Origin: Campylobacter hepaticus
Lineage (GTDB): Bacteria > Campylobacterota > Campylobacteria > Campylobacterales > Campylobacteraceae
NCBI RefSeq assembly: GCF_001687475.2
Contig: NZ_CP031611.1
Location: 682,001-746,000, forward strand
DNA length: 64,000 bases
Direction of reading: 5' to 3'
Shown: piece after piece, positions 1 to 8,657 of the stretch
Layout of the letters: the number at the start of each line of letters is the position of its first letter
How positions within the stretch are numbered: the stretch's first letter is position 1
The notes under the pieces: generated by a model
The model's input: only the letters and a program-made list of their open reading frames with translations
What the model was told of the DNA's origin: nothing
Database searches by the model: none
Program-made: the position numbers and the translations under genes

Positions 1-232
1 TAATACAAAAATAGATAAACCTAAAAATAAAGATTTTGGAGAATTTCTATATTTTAAAACTCTAACACTTTGTCCTTTTGAATTAAGCTGCATTGATCAA
101 AACATATTAGATGAAAAGGAAAAATCTTGGATCAATAATTACCATCAAGAAGTTTATGAAAAACTTTCCCCTAAGCTCCACAATGAACCAAAAGCTTTAA
201 AATGGCTAGAAGAAAGAACTAGGATGATTTAA
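1..232 (+). CDS. pepP: Xaa-Pro aminopeptidase, C-terminal end (partial)
   Basis: Only the last 76 codons are in the window; the gene starts before base 1 and ends at TAA 230-232. The readable protein contains FKTLTLCPFELSCID followed by an acidic and lysine-rich tail ending in WLEERTRMI. This is the typical C terminus of the M24B aminopeptidase P family, which removes N-terminal residues preceding proline. The catalytic metal ligands lie outside the window, so the call rests on the tail and on synteny with C. jejuni, where pepP is convergent with the PBP2 gene. A strong hairpin follows the stop directly. Confidence 0.75.
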   Translation, partial: NTKIDKPKNKDFGEFLYFKTLTLCPFELSCIDQNILDEKEKSWINNYHQEVYEKLSPKLHNEPKALKWLEERTRMI

Positions 233-239
233 AATCAAT

Positions 240-267
240 AAAAACTAGAATACTTTTTCTAGTTTTT
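240..267. terminator. Bidirectional terminator between pepP and PBP2 gene
   Basis: A perfect 11-bp inverted repeat (AAAAACTAGAA at 240-250 and TTCTAGTTTTT at 257-267) with a 6-base loop lies between two convergent genes. The A-rich left arm and T-rich right arm give a U-tract on either strand, so it can stop transcription from both sides. Confidence 0.8.
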
Positions 268-275
268 ATTTTAAA

Positions 276-2075
276 TTATTTAAAATATCCCAAATCTATC
301 ATTTTTTGATAAATTTTTGCTGTAGTAAGTCCTGAAGTTATAGTCCTACCTCCATGCTCAACCAATACAGTTACTACATAACGTGGCTTAGAATAAGGTG
401 CATAAGAAGTCACCCAAGCATGTGATCTTGTATAATATTGAAATTGCTTTTCATCAACCCTATTTTTATCAGTTTGAGAAAAACCTACTACTTGTGCTGT
501 TCCTGTCTTAGCTGCGATCTTGATATCAAGATTATGTAAATAGCGATAAGACGTTCCTCCTTGCTCATTAGCTACTGCATACATGGCATCTCTTATATAA
601 GGCAATTGGCTCTTTTCGAATAAAGTAAAAATCTCTTTTTTATTTGAAAAATCTTGCATTGCGGTATTATTATTTTCTATGCTTTTTAAAAAATGCGGTA
701 TAAGTTCTTCACCTTTTGCAATTTGAGCAGTATATCTAGCAATTTGCATAGGAGTAGCAAGAAAATTACCCTGACCTATAGCCGTATTTAAAGTATCACC
801 TTGAAACCAAGCTTGTTTATACCTTTGCATTTTCCATTCTTTGCTTGGCAAGGTACCTACAAATTCATTAGGCAAATCAACCCCGGTTTTTGCACCAAAA
901 CCAATACGAGATAAGGTTTCATTAATTTGATCTATTCCAACTTGCAAACTTCCATTATAAAAATAAACATCACAACTATATTTTATAGCATGTTTTAAAT
1001 CTACAGCACCATGTCCTGATCTATTCCAACATCTAAAAAATCTACCACCAAGCTCTATACTACCATTACAAACATATTGAGTTGATGGGCTAATATTTTT
1101 TGAATTTAAAAAAGAAAGCCCCACTCCCATTTTTATAACAGAACCTGGAGGATAATATCCATTAATAAGTTTATTTGTAAAAGGATGATCAAGATTATTT
1201 GAAAGTTCATCCCATTCTTTAAAAGAAATTCCTGTTACAAAAGGATTAAGATCATATTCAGGATAACTTCCAGCTGCTAAAATAGATCCATCATTAATAT
1301 CCATAATAATAGCAGCACCTGCATTACCTTCAAATAACGAAGTTAAATAAGATTGAAGCTCTATATCAATACTTAATTGTATATCATTAGATAAAGGAGG
1401 AGTGTAAGATAGTTGCTCAACTTCTTGATTTAAAGCATTTACTTTATAAATTCTACTCCCCTTTTTACCTTGTAAAATATCATTATAATAGCGTTCTATA
1501 CCACTTTTACCAGTATAATTTGCAAGTTTTGCAATCTCATTTTCTTGAATATCTTGCAAATTTGCTTTTCCTACATAACCAATAATATGAGAAGCTAATT
1601 TACCAAAAGGATATTTTCTTTTTACAACAGGATCTATTTTTATAATTTTATTAAGATTTAACTCTGAATAATAAGGAATTATCTCATCATAAGGTATAAA
1701 ATCTATAACCTTAATAAAATCTTGATTATAATAAGAATCATTTTTTTTGTAAATATCAACTAATTTTTTAGCATTTAAATCAGGAAATAAATCCTCAAGT
1801 TTAGACAATTCTTTTTCTAAAATACCTTTTTTTGATTTTTTAATACTCAAATAAGGCTCAATAGAAATACTAAAACCTAAATCATTAATAGCTAATAATG
1901 TCCCATTTCTATCGGTAATTTGTCCCCTAACAGGTACTAAAAATTCAGTTTTTATAGCATTTTGTTTAGCAAGTTCTTCATAATATACATTTGATTTTAT
2001 ACTCAAATAATAAACACGACTTAATAAAAATATAAAAAATAAAAGTATAAAAAAAACAACCAAACGCATTCTCAT
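276..2075 (-). CDS. mrdA: Penicillin-binding protein 2, elongation transpeptidase
   Basis: This is a class B PBP that cross-links peptidoglycan during lateral growth, working with RodA and MreBC. It has 599 residues, the usual length. A single N-terminal membrane anchor covers about residues 5-25, followed by a PBP dimerisation domain (about 45-215) and a transpeptidase domain. The three active-site motifs are visible: SVIK with the acylated serine at 312, SCD at 367-369 (the SxN motif, with Asp in place of Asn as in many PBP2s), and KTG at 523-525. The gene is the last of a long minus-strand operon and follows the small membrane protein gene with no gap. In C. jejuni this gene is annotated pbpC or mrdA. 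Confidence 0.93.
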   Translation of the reverse strand: MRMRLVVFFILLFFIFLLSRVYYLSIKSNVYYEELAKQNAIKTEFLVPVRGQITDRNGTLLAINDLGFSISIEPYLSIKKSKKGILEKELSKLEDLFPDLNAKKLVDIYKKNDSYYNQDFIKVIDFIPYDEIIPYYSELNLNKIIKIDPVVKRKYPFGKLASHIIGYVGKANLQDIQENEIAKLANYTGKSGIERYYNDILQGKKGSRIYKVNALNQEVEQLSYTPPLSNDIQLSIDIELQSYLTSLFEGNAGAAIIMDINDGSILAAGSYPEYDLNPFVTGISFKEWDELSNNLDHPFTNKLINGYYPPGSVIKMGVGLSFLNSKNISPSTQYVCNGSIELGGRFFRCWNRSGHGAVDLKHAIKYSCDVYFYNGSLQVGIDQINETLSRIGFGAKTGVDLPNEFVGTLPSKEWKMQRYKQAWFQGDTLNTAIGQGNFLATPMQIARYTAQIAKGEELIPHFLKSIENNNTAMQDFSNKKEIFTLFEKSQLPYIRDAMYAVANEQGGTSYRYLHNLDIKIAAKTGTAQVVGFSQTDKNRVDEKQFQYYTRSHAWVTSYAPYSKPRYVVTVLVEHGGRTITSGLTTAKIYQKMIDLGYFK

Positions 2076-2570
2076 TTAAATTTTATCCTTAAAAAATACA
2101 TAAGCTAATAAAGATTCCATAAACACTAAAACAAAATATACCCAAGATAAAATTTTAATCTCTTCATCTTCAATATAAGAAAATACAATATCTAAAAATA
2201 AAACGATAAAATAGGTACAAAGAACAAAAACTACAGGAATAAATTTACCTATTTTTAAGTTTGTTTTAATCCAATCAGCACAAATATAATAAAAAATAAA
2301 AAATGCAAACCAGGATGAAAAAATAACAAAATTATAAGTAACATCAGTAAAAAATAAAAAAAATAAAGAAAAATACCATCTAAAATCTAATTTAGAAAAA
2401 TTTCTTTCTCTTTCCTCTAAAAGGCAAAACATATAACAAAAAAATATACCATAAAGTAAAGGGGCATATATAAAAATAGAACCAAGAATTTGATAAATAA
2501 TAAAAAAAAATCCTAAAATAATATAATTACCATTAAATTTTGCTTTATAAATATTAAGATTTCTTCTCAT
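2076..2570 (-). CDS. Small integral membrane protein, possible MreD-like role
   Basis: The 164-residue protein is almost entirely hydrophobic, with about five predicted membrane spans, many Phe/Tyr residues and a short charged loop (LLEERERN near residue 50). No signature motif can be read. It corresponds to a conserved Campylobacter gene of unknown function (Cj0651 in C. jejuni, from memory). It lies directly upstream of the PBP2 gene with no gap and overlaps the GTPase gene before it by 4 bases. Size, topology and position next to PBP2 resemble MreD, the rod-complex membrane protein, but that is an inference from context and not from sequence identity. Confidence 0.7.
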   Translation of the reverse strand: MRRNLNIYKAKFNGNYIILGFFFIIYQILGSIFIYAPLLYGIFFCYMFCLLEERERNFSKLDFRWYFSLFFLFFTDVTYNFVIFSSWFAFFIFYYICADWIKTNLKIGKFIPVVFVLCTYFIVLFLDIVFSYIEDEEIKILSWVYFVLVFMESLLAYVFFKDKI

Positions 2571-3163
2571 TTATCAAAGCCTAAAATTTGATTAATTATT
2601 GCATACTCTAAAGAATCAAGGCCTATTTTATTCGTATTTGAAACTAAAATACAATCTTTGAATTCATGTTTTAATTTAACCTTTTCACTTTGATTCAATT
2701 TATCGCATTTAGTAAAAACTTTTAAAATTTTTTGATCTAATTTTAAAAAACTTTTTAAATAATCATTTAAATACATATCAATTTCTAAATGAGTATGTCT
2801 TGCATCTATTAAATGTACAAATAATTTAATAGAAGTTCTAAGTTTTAAAAACTCATCTAAATTACGATTCCATATTTGCTTTAAATTTTTTGAAACTTTT
2901 GCATATCCAAAACCGGGTAAATCAATAAAATTAATATTAAATTTTTCTTCATCTTTTTTACACATTACCTCAAAAAAATTAATCATTTGAGTTTTACCAG
3001 GAGTTGCTGAACTTTTAGCTAATTTTTTTTGCTTGCACAAAGAGTTAATCAAAGAACTTTTTCCAACATTAGAACGCCCTAAAAAAGCTACTTCACTAAT
3101 ATTTGATTGTAAATTTTTATCAAATTTCACCAAAGAGGTAATAAATTTAGCACCAATTATCAT
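2567..3163 (-). CDS. engB: Ribosome-biogenesis GTPase YsxC/EngB
   Basis: This TRAFAC-class GTPase takes part in late assembly of the large ribosomal subunit. The 198-residue protein shows the P-loop GRSNVGKSSL at about 29-38, the switch I region with SATPGKTQMINFF, the G3 motif DLPGFGYAK and the G4 motif TKCDK. That order and the short length are diagnostic of YsxC/EngB. It overlaps lptA upstream by 4 bases and the membrane protein gene downstream by 4 bases, so translation is probably coupled. Confidence 0.95.
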   Translation of the reverse strand: MIIGAKFITSLVKFDKNLQSNISEVAFLGRSNVGKSSLINSLCKQKKLAKSSATPGKTQMINFFEVMCKKDEEKFNINFIDLPGFGYAKVSKNLKQIWNRNLDEFLKLRTSIKLFVHLIDARHTHLEIDMYLNDYLKSFLKLDQKILKVFTKCDKLNQSEKVKLKHEFKDCILVSNTNKIGLDSLEYAIINQILGFDK

Positions 3164-3621
3164 TTATCTTTGAGCTCAAACACAAAACGAGCAGGTTTTT
3201 GATCCTTACTCTCTACACGATAAATATTAGCTTTTCTATCTATTACAATTTTATCTCCATAAAGCTTTTGATTACTGCTAAGCTCGTTTATATAAGCATT
3301 TCCATTTATTTCATATACATCTTGAACAACATTATAAATAAATTTATCCCCACTTCCTTTATATGTTTTATCTTTTAAAATAATCTTAAATCTAGCATTT
3401 TGCATAGCTTCATAACGAATAGGTTTGCGATTTTTATCCGTATAAATAATTAATTTTTCAGAATTTAAAATATCATCACCTCTAATCACTTCTACATTAC
3501 CGCTTAATATGCTTTCACCTTTATTTTCATCTGAATAAAAATTCAAAGCTTTTACTTCAATTTGCCCTCCTAAAACCACACTTACACAAGCTAAAAATAA
3601 AATTATTTTTCTCGCAAACAC
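3160..3621 (-). CDS. lptA: LPS transport periplasmic protein LptA
   Basis: LptA forms the periplasmic bridge that carries lipooligosaccharide from the inner to the outer membrane. The 153-residue protein has a signal peptide (MFARKIILFLACVSVVLGGQ) and an OstA-type beta-jellyroll pattern with LSGNVEVIRGDDILNSEKL and later GNAYINE and DKIVID repeats. It overlaps lptC upstream by 19 bases. Together with lptC and kdsC this makes a compact LOS block inside the operon. Confidence 0.88.
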   Translation of the reverse strand: MFARKIILFLACVSVVLGGQIEVKALNFYSDENKGESILSGNVEVIRGDDILNSEKLIIYTDKNRKPIRYEAMQNARFKIILKDKTYKGSGDKFIYNVVQDVYEINGNAYINELSSNQKLYGDKIVIDRKANIYRVESKDQKPARFVFELKDK

Positions 3622-4118
3622 GCATTTACTCCTTGAATATTTAAAATTTTATTTTTTATATCATAATTTAAAATATTTCCATTAATAATATTTCCATTAA
3701 TCAAAGCTTTAAAATCAGTATGAGTATATAAAATTTTATCTTTAGGTTGATATTCTACTTCTTCAGAAGTAATTTTTACACCATTAAGACCTACATAAGT
3801 TACATTTCCCTCAAATAAAACCTTATTCATATCTTTATCAAAAAATTCTAAACGTTTAGCACTTAAATTAAAATCTAAATTTAAATTAATAAAATCATAA
3901 AACTCATCTTTATTAGCATATCTTATCCAAGAACGAGTTTTATAATAAGCTTTAACCACACTGGTATTGCTCTCATAAGCTCTTAAATTTTGAGCTTCAA
4001 TATTTTTAAAATTTAAAGCATGAGCTTGCAAATTTAAAGAATATGGATCTTGCAAACTCAAAATTGTAAAAGTAATAGTAAAAAGAGCAATCAAAATTCC
4101 AAAAATTTTTATAGCCAA
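3603..4118 (-). CDS. lptC: LPS export protein LptC
   Basis: The 171-residue protein has one N-terminal membrane segment (about residues 3-22) and a periplasmic beta-jellyroll domain. The phrase FEGNVTYVGLNGVKITSEEVEY is the LptC/OstA-like strand pattern, here described by its key residues GNV and ITSEEVEY. LptC anchors the LptA bridge to the LptBFG transporter. Sequence conservation in this family is low, so the assignment leans on the pairing with lptA and kdsC. It overlaps kdsC by 10 bases. Confidence 0.8.
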   Translation of the reverse strand: MAIKIFGILIALFTITFTILSLQDPYSLNLQAHALNFKNIEAQNLRAYESNTSVVKAYYKTRSWIRYANKDEFYDFINLNLDFNLSAKRLEFFDKDMNKVLFEGNVTYVGLNGVKITSEEVEYQPKDKILYTHTDFKALINGNIINGNILNYDIKNKILNIQGVNACLREK

Positions 4119-4597
4119 AGCTTATCCCATTTTTCTTTTAAATTATTCTTTTTTATTAAAATCTCTATCATTTGCGCCACAGCAGCTTGACCACCTTTTT
4201 TATCAAGTACTATATCTACTTTTAAATCTTTATGAGCATCCTTAGGTTTAAAACTCATTCCTACATTTTCAAGAAGAGACTTATCATTTAAATAATCTCC
4301 AATAGCAGCACATTGAAAAAATTCTAAATTACATTGATGTAAAATTTCTTTTGCACAAGAAAGCTTATCTTTAACACCTTGATACAAAATATTTATTTTT
4401 AAATCTTTAGCTCTTTTCTCCACACAAGGACAAATTCTGCCTGTAATAATAGCAAGTTTTTTTCCAAGCTTTAGCCAAGCCTCAATAGCTGCTCCATCTT
4501 TAACATCAAATTCTTTAACAAAGGTTCCATTTGAAGTATAAATAATTTTTCCATCTGTTAAACAACCATCTACATCTAAAAAAATTAATTCTATCAT
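4109..4597 (-). CDS. kdsC: 3-deoxy-D-manno-octulosonate 8-phosphate phosphatase
   Basis: KdsC dephosphorylates KDO-8-phosphate in the synthesis of KDO, the inner core sugar of lipooligosaccharide. The 162-residue C0-type HAD phosphatase shows the nucleophile motif DVDGCLTDG with Asp at 8 and 10, motif II ITGR at about 51-54, and motif III GDYLNDKSLL. The small size without a cap domain is normal for this tetrameric enzyme. The gene sits between rlpA and lptC. Confidence 0.92.
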   Translation of the reverse strand: MIELIFLDVDGCLTDGKIIYTSNGTFVKEFDVKDGAAIEAWLKLGKKLAIITGRICPCVEKRAKDLKINILYQGVKDKLSCAKEILHQCNLEFFQCAAIGDYLNDKSLLENVGMSFKPKDAHKDLKVDIVLDKKGGQAAVAQMIEILIKKNNLKEKWDKLWL

Positions 4598-4600
4598 TTT

Positions 4601-5431
4601 TTATTCTCTTACAACAAAAGCACCTGAAAATACACCACTTGCAGCAAAATCTCTAGCCTCATCTTCACTTCTAAAACCTGTTAAAAAAACACGACTTAAG
4701 CCATCTGCTGAACTTTTACGTATAGTACTACTATAAGTTCTATAAGTTTTATATTTAGATTCTATAGTCCTAGCTCCATCTGAATTTTTAAAAGCTCCAA
4801 TTTGCACCATAAAATTCCCGCCTTCATAAATTTGTCCATTATTGACAATCTCACCACTACTACCATAATTTACATTAGAATGTACAATGTTATTACCTGA
4901 ATTTTTAGAACCAAAACCTATAACTTCAAGTCTTACAGGAGCTGTACCTGAAGCAAGCATATCAATTTCACTTGCAGCCCCTTTTGACAAATCTATAATA
5001 CGATTGTTTACAAAAGGACCTCTATCATTCACACGAACAATAACTTCACGTTTATTATTTAAATTAGTTACCTTTAAAATAGTATTCATAGGCAAGGTTT
5101 TATGAGCTGCACTTAAACCATCTTGATTATAAATTTCCCCATTAGAAGTTTTCTTTCCATGAAAACCTGGGCCATACCAACTAGCAATTCCATCAGCAGT
5201 TTCACCTACAGATACAACAGTAGGATAATAAGTTTTACCATTAATAGTATAAGGTTTCATGGTTCCTTTAGCACTTGATGATGAATGAGGCGTACTTTTA
5301 AAGTCATTAGATGGATAATATATTGTAGCATTATCCATGCTAGAAAAAAAACTTGTACTTAAACAACCACTAAAAATCAATCCTGTTAAACTAACGGCTA
5401 ACAACTTTAGCATAATTATTTTTCTTTGCAT
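4601..5431 (-). CDS. rlpA: Septal-ring lipoprotein RlpA (endolytic transglycosylase-like)
   Basis: The 276-residue protein has a lipoprotein signal with lipobox IFSGC (Cys at about 23), a double-psi beta-barrel domain (about 80-170) with SWYGPGFHGKKTSNGE, AAHKTLP and VRVNDRGPF, and a C-terminal SPOR domain (about 205-275) starting FMVQIGAF. RlpA proteins bind or cleave denuded glycan strands at division sites. The start at 5431 is supported by an AAGGAG site a few bases upstream and makes a 41-base overlap with the transglycosylase gene; a second ATG at 5413 is possible. Confidence 0.9.
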   Translation of the reverse strand: MQRKIIMLKLLAVSLTGLIFSGCLSTSFFSSMDNATIYYPSNDFKSTPHSSSSAKGTMKPYTINGKTYYPTVVSVGETADGIASWYGPGFHGKKTSNGEIYNQDGLSAAHKTLPMNTILKVTNLNNKREVIVRVNDRGPFVNNRIIDLSKGAASEIDMLASGTAPVRLEVIGFGSKNSGNNIVHSNVNYGSSGEIVNNGQIYEGGNFMVQIGAFKNSDGARTIESKYKTYRTYSSTIRKSSADGLSRVFLTGFRSEDEARDFAASGVFSGAFVVRE

Positions 5432-6509
5432 TCACATTCTCCTTAATTGGTATAATTAATTTTTGATTAACACTAAGATGATTTTTTGTAATTTGATTTA
5501 ATTGACGAATAGTATCAATATCTATATTATAATTTTTTGCAATTTTATATAAAGAATCCCCTGATTTAACAATATAAATTCTTGTCATAGGTATACTTGT
5601 ATCTACTTTTGAAAGTTTGTCTACTTTAAAATTTTGATTAAAAAATGCTACTTTATTTATAGGTATATATATATAATACCCTTTACCTGGGGGCGTAAAA
5701 TCATGCTTAAATTGAGGATTATATTTTTTAAACTTTGAAAAATCCATATTTAATTTCCGTGCTATTTCCCTTAAAGAAACAGAAGAGGGAATATCAACTT
5801 TTATAAATTCATTACTTAAAGCATAATTAATTAAAGATGCATCCTCATCTAATAAAAAATCTCTATCATTAGCTAAAAAAGCGAAGGTTAAAATTTTTCT
5901 TATGAAATTTCTAGTTTCCAAAGAAAGATATTTTTTATCAGGATCAAGCAACACACTTAAATCATCACTTTTTGCTTGCTTAATAGCTTGTTTTAACTTA
6001 GCATTTCCACAATTATAAGCTAAAAAAGCTAAATACCATTTACCAAATTCTTCTTTTAATATTTTTAAATAATTTATAGCTGCATAGGTTGATTTAACAG
6101 GATCGCGTCTTTCATCAACATAAGCATCTATTCTCAAACCTAAATCTTTGGCTGTTGCTTGCATAAATTGCCAAACACCTACTGCTTTAGCATTTGAAAC
6201 GCTATGAGTTTTCAATCCTGATTCAACCATAGCTAAATATAAAATTTCTTCAGGGAGTTCTTCTTGAGCTAAAATTTTTCTTATCATAAATGTAAGTTGA
6301 GAAAAATTTTGCATGCTATTTATTAAACTTTGAGTATGTTTTGATTTTAAATCTTGTTGCGTTTGAATAAAAACTAAATCACTTATAAAACTTGGGTGTA
6401 TATCCAAATTTCTTAAAATATTCATTTGTCTATCATAAAATTCAGGAGTACTCATTTGTGCAAAAACAAAGGTATAAAAAAATATAAAACATAATGAAAT
6501 TTTTTTCAT
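5391..6509 (-). CDS. Membrane-bound lytic murein transglycosylase, MltD type
   Basis: This enzyme cleaves glycan strands with formation of 1,6-anhydro ends. The 372-residue protein has a signal peptide (about 1-17), a family 1 SLT domain with the catalytic glutamate in AMVESGLK (Glu96) and the supporting GVWQFMQATA and AYNCGN motifs, and a C-terminal LysM domain beginning YIVKSGDSLYKIAKNYNI. No lipobox is seen, unlike E. coli MltD. It overlaps tatD by 4 bases and rlpA by 41 bases. Pairing with RlpA and PBP2 in one operon suggests coordinated cell-wall remodelling. Confidence 0.9.
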   Translation of the reverse strand: MKKISLCFIFFYTFVFAQMSTPEFYDRQMNILRNLDIHPSFISDLVFIQTQQDLKSKHTQSLINSMQNFSQLTFMIRKILAQEELPEEILYLAMVESGLKTHSVSNAKAVGVWQFMQATAKDLGLRIDAYVDERRDPVKSTYAAINYLKILKEEFGKWYLAFLAYNCGNAKLKQAIKQAKSDDLSVLLDPDKKYLSLETRNFIRKILTFAFLANDRDFLLDEDASLINYALSNEFIKVDIPSSVSLREIARKLNMDFSKFKKYNPQFKHDFTPPGKGYYIYIPINKVAFFNQNFKVDKLSKVDTSIPMTRIYIVKSGDSLYKIAKNYNIDIDTIRQLNQITKNHLSVNQKLIIPIKENVNAKKNNYAKVVSR

Positions 6510-7318
6510 CCAGTACCCTTAAAAAATAATTTTTCAGAATTATTAAAACAAAGCTCTAAAAGTTCTTTCCTCGGTAAAGATAAAATTTCAGACATCTTAT
6601 TTGCTACAAATTGAGTAAATAAAGGCTCATTTCTTTTTCCACGATAAGGCTCTGGGGTTAAATAAGGAGCATCAGTTTCAAGCAATAATTTTTCCTTAGG
6701 AATCTTAGGTAAAATTTCAAGTAATTTTTTAGCATTTTTAAAAGTCAAAACTCCACCTATACCAAAATAAAAGCCCTCTTCACAAAGACGTAATAAATGT
6801 TCACTTGCATTAAAACAATGCAAAACTCCACCTTGAAGATCTTTTGAATAATAATGTAAAATTTCATAAGTATCAAAATTAGCTTCTCTTGAATGAATAA
6901 TAATAGGTTTTTTAAATTCAATAGCAAGTTCAACTTGAGCTATAAAAACCTTCTTCTGTCTTTCTTTTTCTTTTTCAATTTCTTCTAAAATATCACTTTT
7001 AAAACGAAAATAATCAAGCCCACATTCACCAATAGCTACACATTTTTTATGAGATAAATACTGCCTTAATACCATTTCATCATAATTATCAATTTCATAA
7101 GGATGCACACCAGCTGCAAAAAAAATATTTTCATATTGTTCTGCAATTTTAGCCGCATAAGGGAGATCGTTTATATCAGCACCTGGTATAATTATTTTTT
7201 CTATACCATTGTTAAAAGCACGATTTATAATCTCATCTAAATCATCTTTAAACATTTCACTATCCAAATGGCAATGTGTATCAATAATTTTACCATCATT
7301 TTCAAAATTTAAGAACAT
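6506..7318 (-). CDS. tatD: TatD-family metal-dependent hydrolase
   Basis: The 270-residue TIM-barrel protein shows the metal-ligand motif DTHCHLD near residue 14, CVAIGECGLDYF near 92-103, IIIHSREA and the C-terminal LLLETDAPYLTPEPYRGKRN. TatD enzymes are deoxyribonucleases/exonucleases with roles in DNA repair and turnover. It overlaps the response-regulator gene upstream by 10 bases and the transglycosylase gene downstream by 4. The substrate in Campylobacter is not known to me. Confidence 0.92.
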   Translation of the reverse strand: MFLNFENDGKIIDTHCHLDSEMFKDDLDEIINRAFNNGIEKIIIPGADINDLPYAAKIAEQYENIFFAAGVHPYEIDNYDEMVLRQYLSHKKCVAIGECGLDYFRFKSDILEEIEKEKERQKKVFIAQVELAIEFKKPIIIHSREANFDTYEILHYYSKDLQGGVLHCFNASEHLLRLCEEGFYFGIGGVLTFKNAKKLLEILPKIPKEKLLLETDAPYLTPEPYRGKRNEPLFTQFVANKMSEILSLPRKELLELCFNNSEKLFFKGTG

Positions 7319-8553
7319 ATTTCAACCCTATCTTTACCATTATTCTTAGCCTGAGCTAATACCCTATCTGCTTTTTGAACTAAATTATCAAATTTATCTT
7401 TACTCGTTCCAAAAACTACACCTATAGACACTGTAAAAAAAACTTCATCTAAATTTACTAAAACACCTGTTTTTTTAATATTTACACGTATACGAGAAAA
7501 AATCTTAATAGCTTTTTCTTGAGATATATTTTTAAGTATAATACAAATTTTTTCTCCACTATATTGACCCACAAGATCACGTCCTTTAACTTCATTAACA
7601 ATCTCATTAGCACAAATTTTAATTACCTCATCGCCTACATCATAACCATACTCTTCATTAATCATTTCAAGATTATCTATATTCAAAAAAGCAAAAGCAA
7701 ATTCTTCTTCTTTTACAGCTACTTGAGCAAAATAATCTTCAATACCACTCATTAAAGCATTATAATTTTTAATTCCAGAAACAGGATCTAAAATATTATA
7801 AGTATTTAAAAATTTCTTATCTTCCATATAAGATAAACATCGATCCAAACGACAATTAAAACTTTCTTTATTTAAAGGTTTAAATAAATATTCATTAACA
7901 CTATTTTTAAAAGCATCAACTTCAAAAGTATCATTATGCTCACCTAAAAGAATCACACACAATTCATCATCATTAAAACGTTCTCTTACTTGATTTAACA
8001 ATTCAAAACCATTAATTACAGGCATATGCGCATCGGCAATAATAAGCTTAATATCATTATTATCATTTAAATAACTTAAAGCTTCTTCACCATGAGCTGC
8101 AGCTAAAACATTAAATTTTCTTTGAGTGAGTATTTTTTTAATTTCATTGCGCTCATTTAAATTACTCATAGCCAAAATGACTTTAGTTTTTGCATATTGA
8201 TTTAATTTTACAATAGAATTGATAATCTCATCAATACAAGTTTCACTTTCTTTAAAAATATAATCAAGTATATCTTTATGCATAAATTTTTCTTTAGTAG
8301 CTTTATCTGCACTAGCTGTTAATACTACAACTGGAGTTTTCTTTTCAATAATATAATCAACCACTTCACCATTTGGTGCATCTAATAAACATAAATCTGC
8401 AAAAACTAAAAAATACTCATTTTCCATTAATTCTTGAGCCTTTGCAAAGTCAAAAGCAATATCTACTTCATAATTCAAAGTTGTTTGAATTTTTTTAGCT
8501 AAAAGCTTTGCAAGCATTTTATTATCATCAATAATTAAAATTTTTTTACCCAT
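7309..8553 (-). CDS. cbrR: Response regulator with two REC domains and a degenerate GGDEF domain (CbrR-like)
   Basis: The 414-residue protein has two receiver domains in tandem, with probable phospho-acceptor aspartates at 53 (VFADLC) and 174 (IIADAHMP), and a C-terminal diguanylate-cyclase fold from about 250. The signature normally reading GG(D/E)EF is SGEKI at 332-336, so cyclase activity is doubtful. The architecture resembles PleD. The C. jejuni orthologue is known as CbrR, a regulator of bile salt (deoxycholate) resistance. No histidine kinase is adjacent. The region 8554-8657 in front of it is AT-rich and likely carries its promoter. Confidence 0.88.
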   Translation of the reverse strand: MGKKILIIDDNKMLAKLLAKKIQTTLNYEVDIAFDFAKAQELMENEYFLVFADLCLLDAPNGEVVDYIIEKKTPVVVLTASADKATKEKFMHKDILDYIFKESETCIDEIINSIVKLNQYAKTKVILAMSNLNERNEIKKILTQRKFNVLAAAHGEEALSYLNDNNDIKLIIADAHMPVINGFELLNQVRERFNDDELCVILLGEHNDTFEVDAFKNSVNEYLFKPLNKESFNCRLDRCLSYMEDKKFLNTYNILDPVSGIKNYNALMSGIEDYFAQVAVKEEEFAFAFLNIDNLEMINEEYGYDVGDEVIKICANEIVNEVKGRDLVGQYSGEKICIILKNISQEKAIKIFSRIRVNIKKTGVLVNLDEVFFTVSIGVVFGTSKDKFDNLVQKADRVLAQAKNNGKDRVEICS

Positions 8554-8657
8554 TGTGCAAAATACCTTTATATTGAAATTTTATCTACGTTATACTTATT
8601 TTAAGAAAGAAAATTTTTATAATTATATATTTTAGCATAATAAAATAAAAAATCCAC

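Noticed and set aside
7519-7755. 78-residue plus-strand frame inside the response-regulator gene
   Set aside because: It is antisense to a conserved GGDEF-like domain and consists of Ile/Asn/Phe-rich low-complexity sequence.
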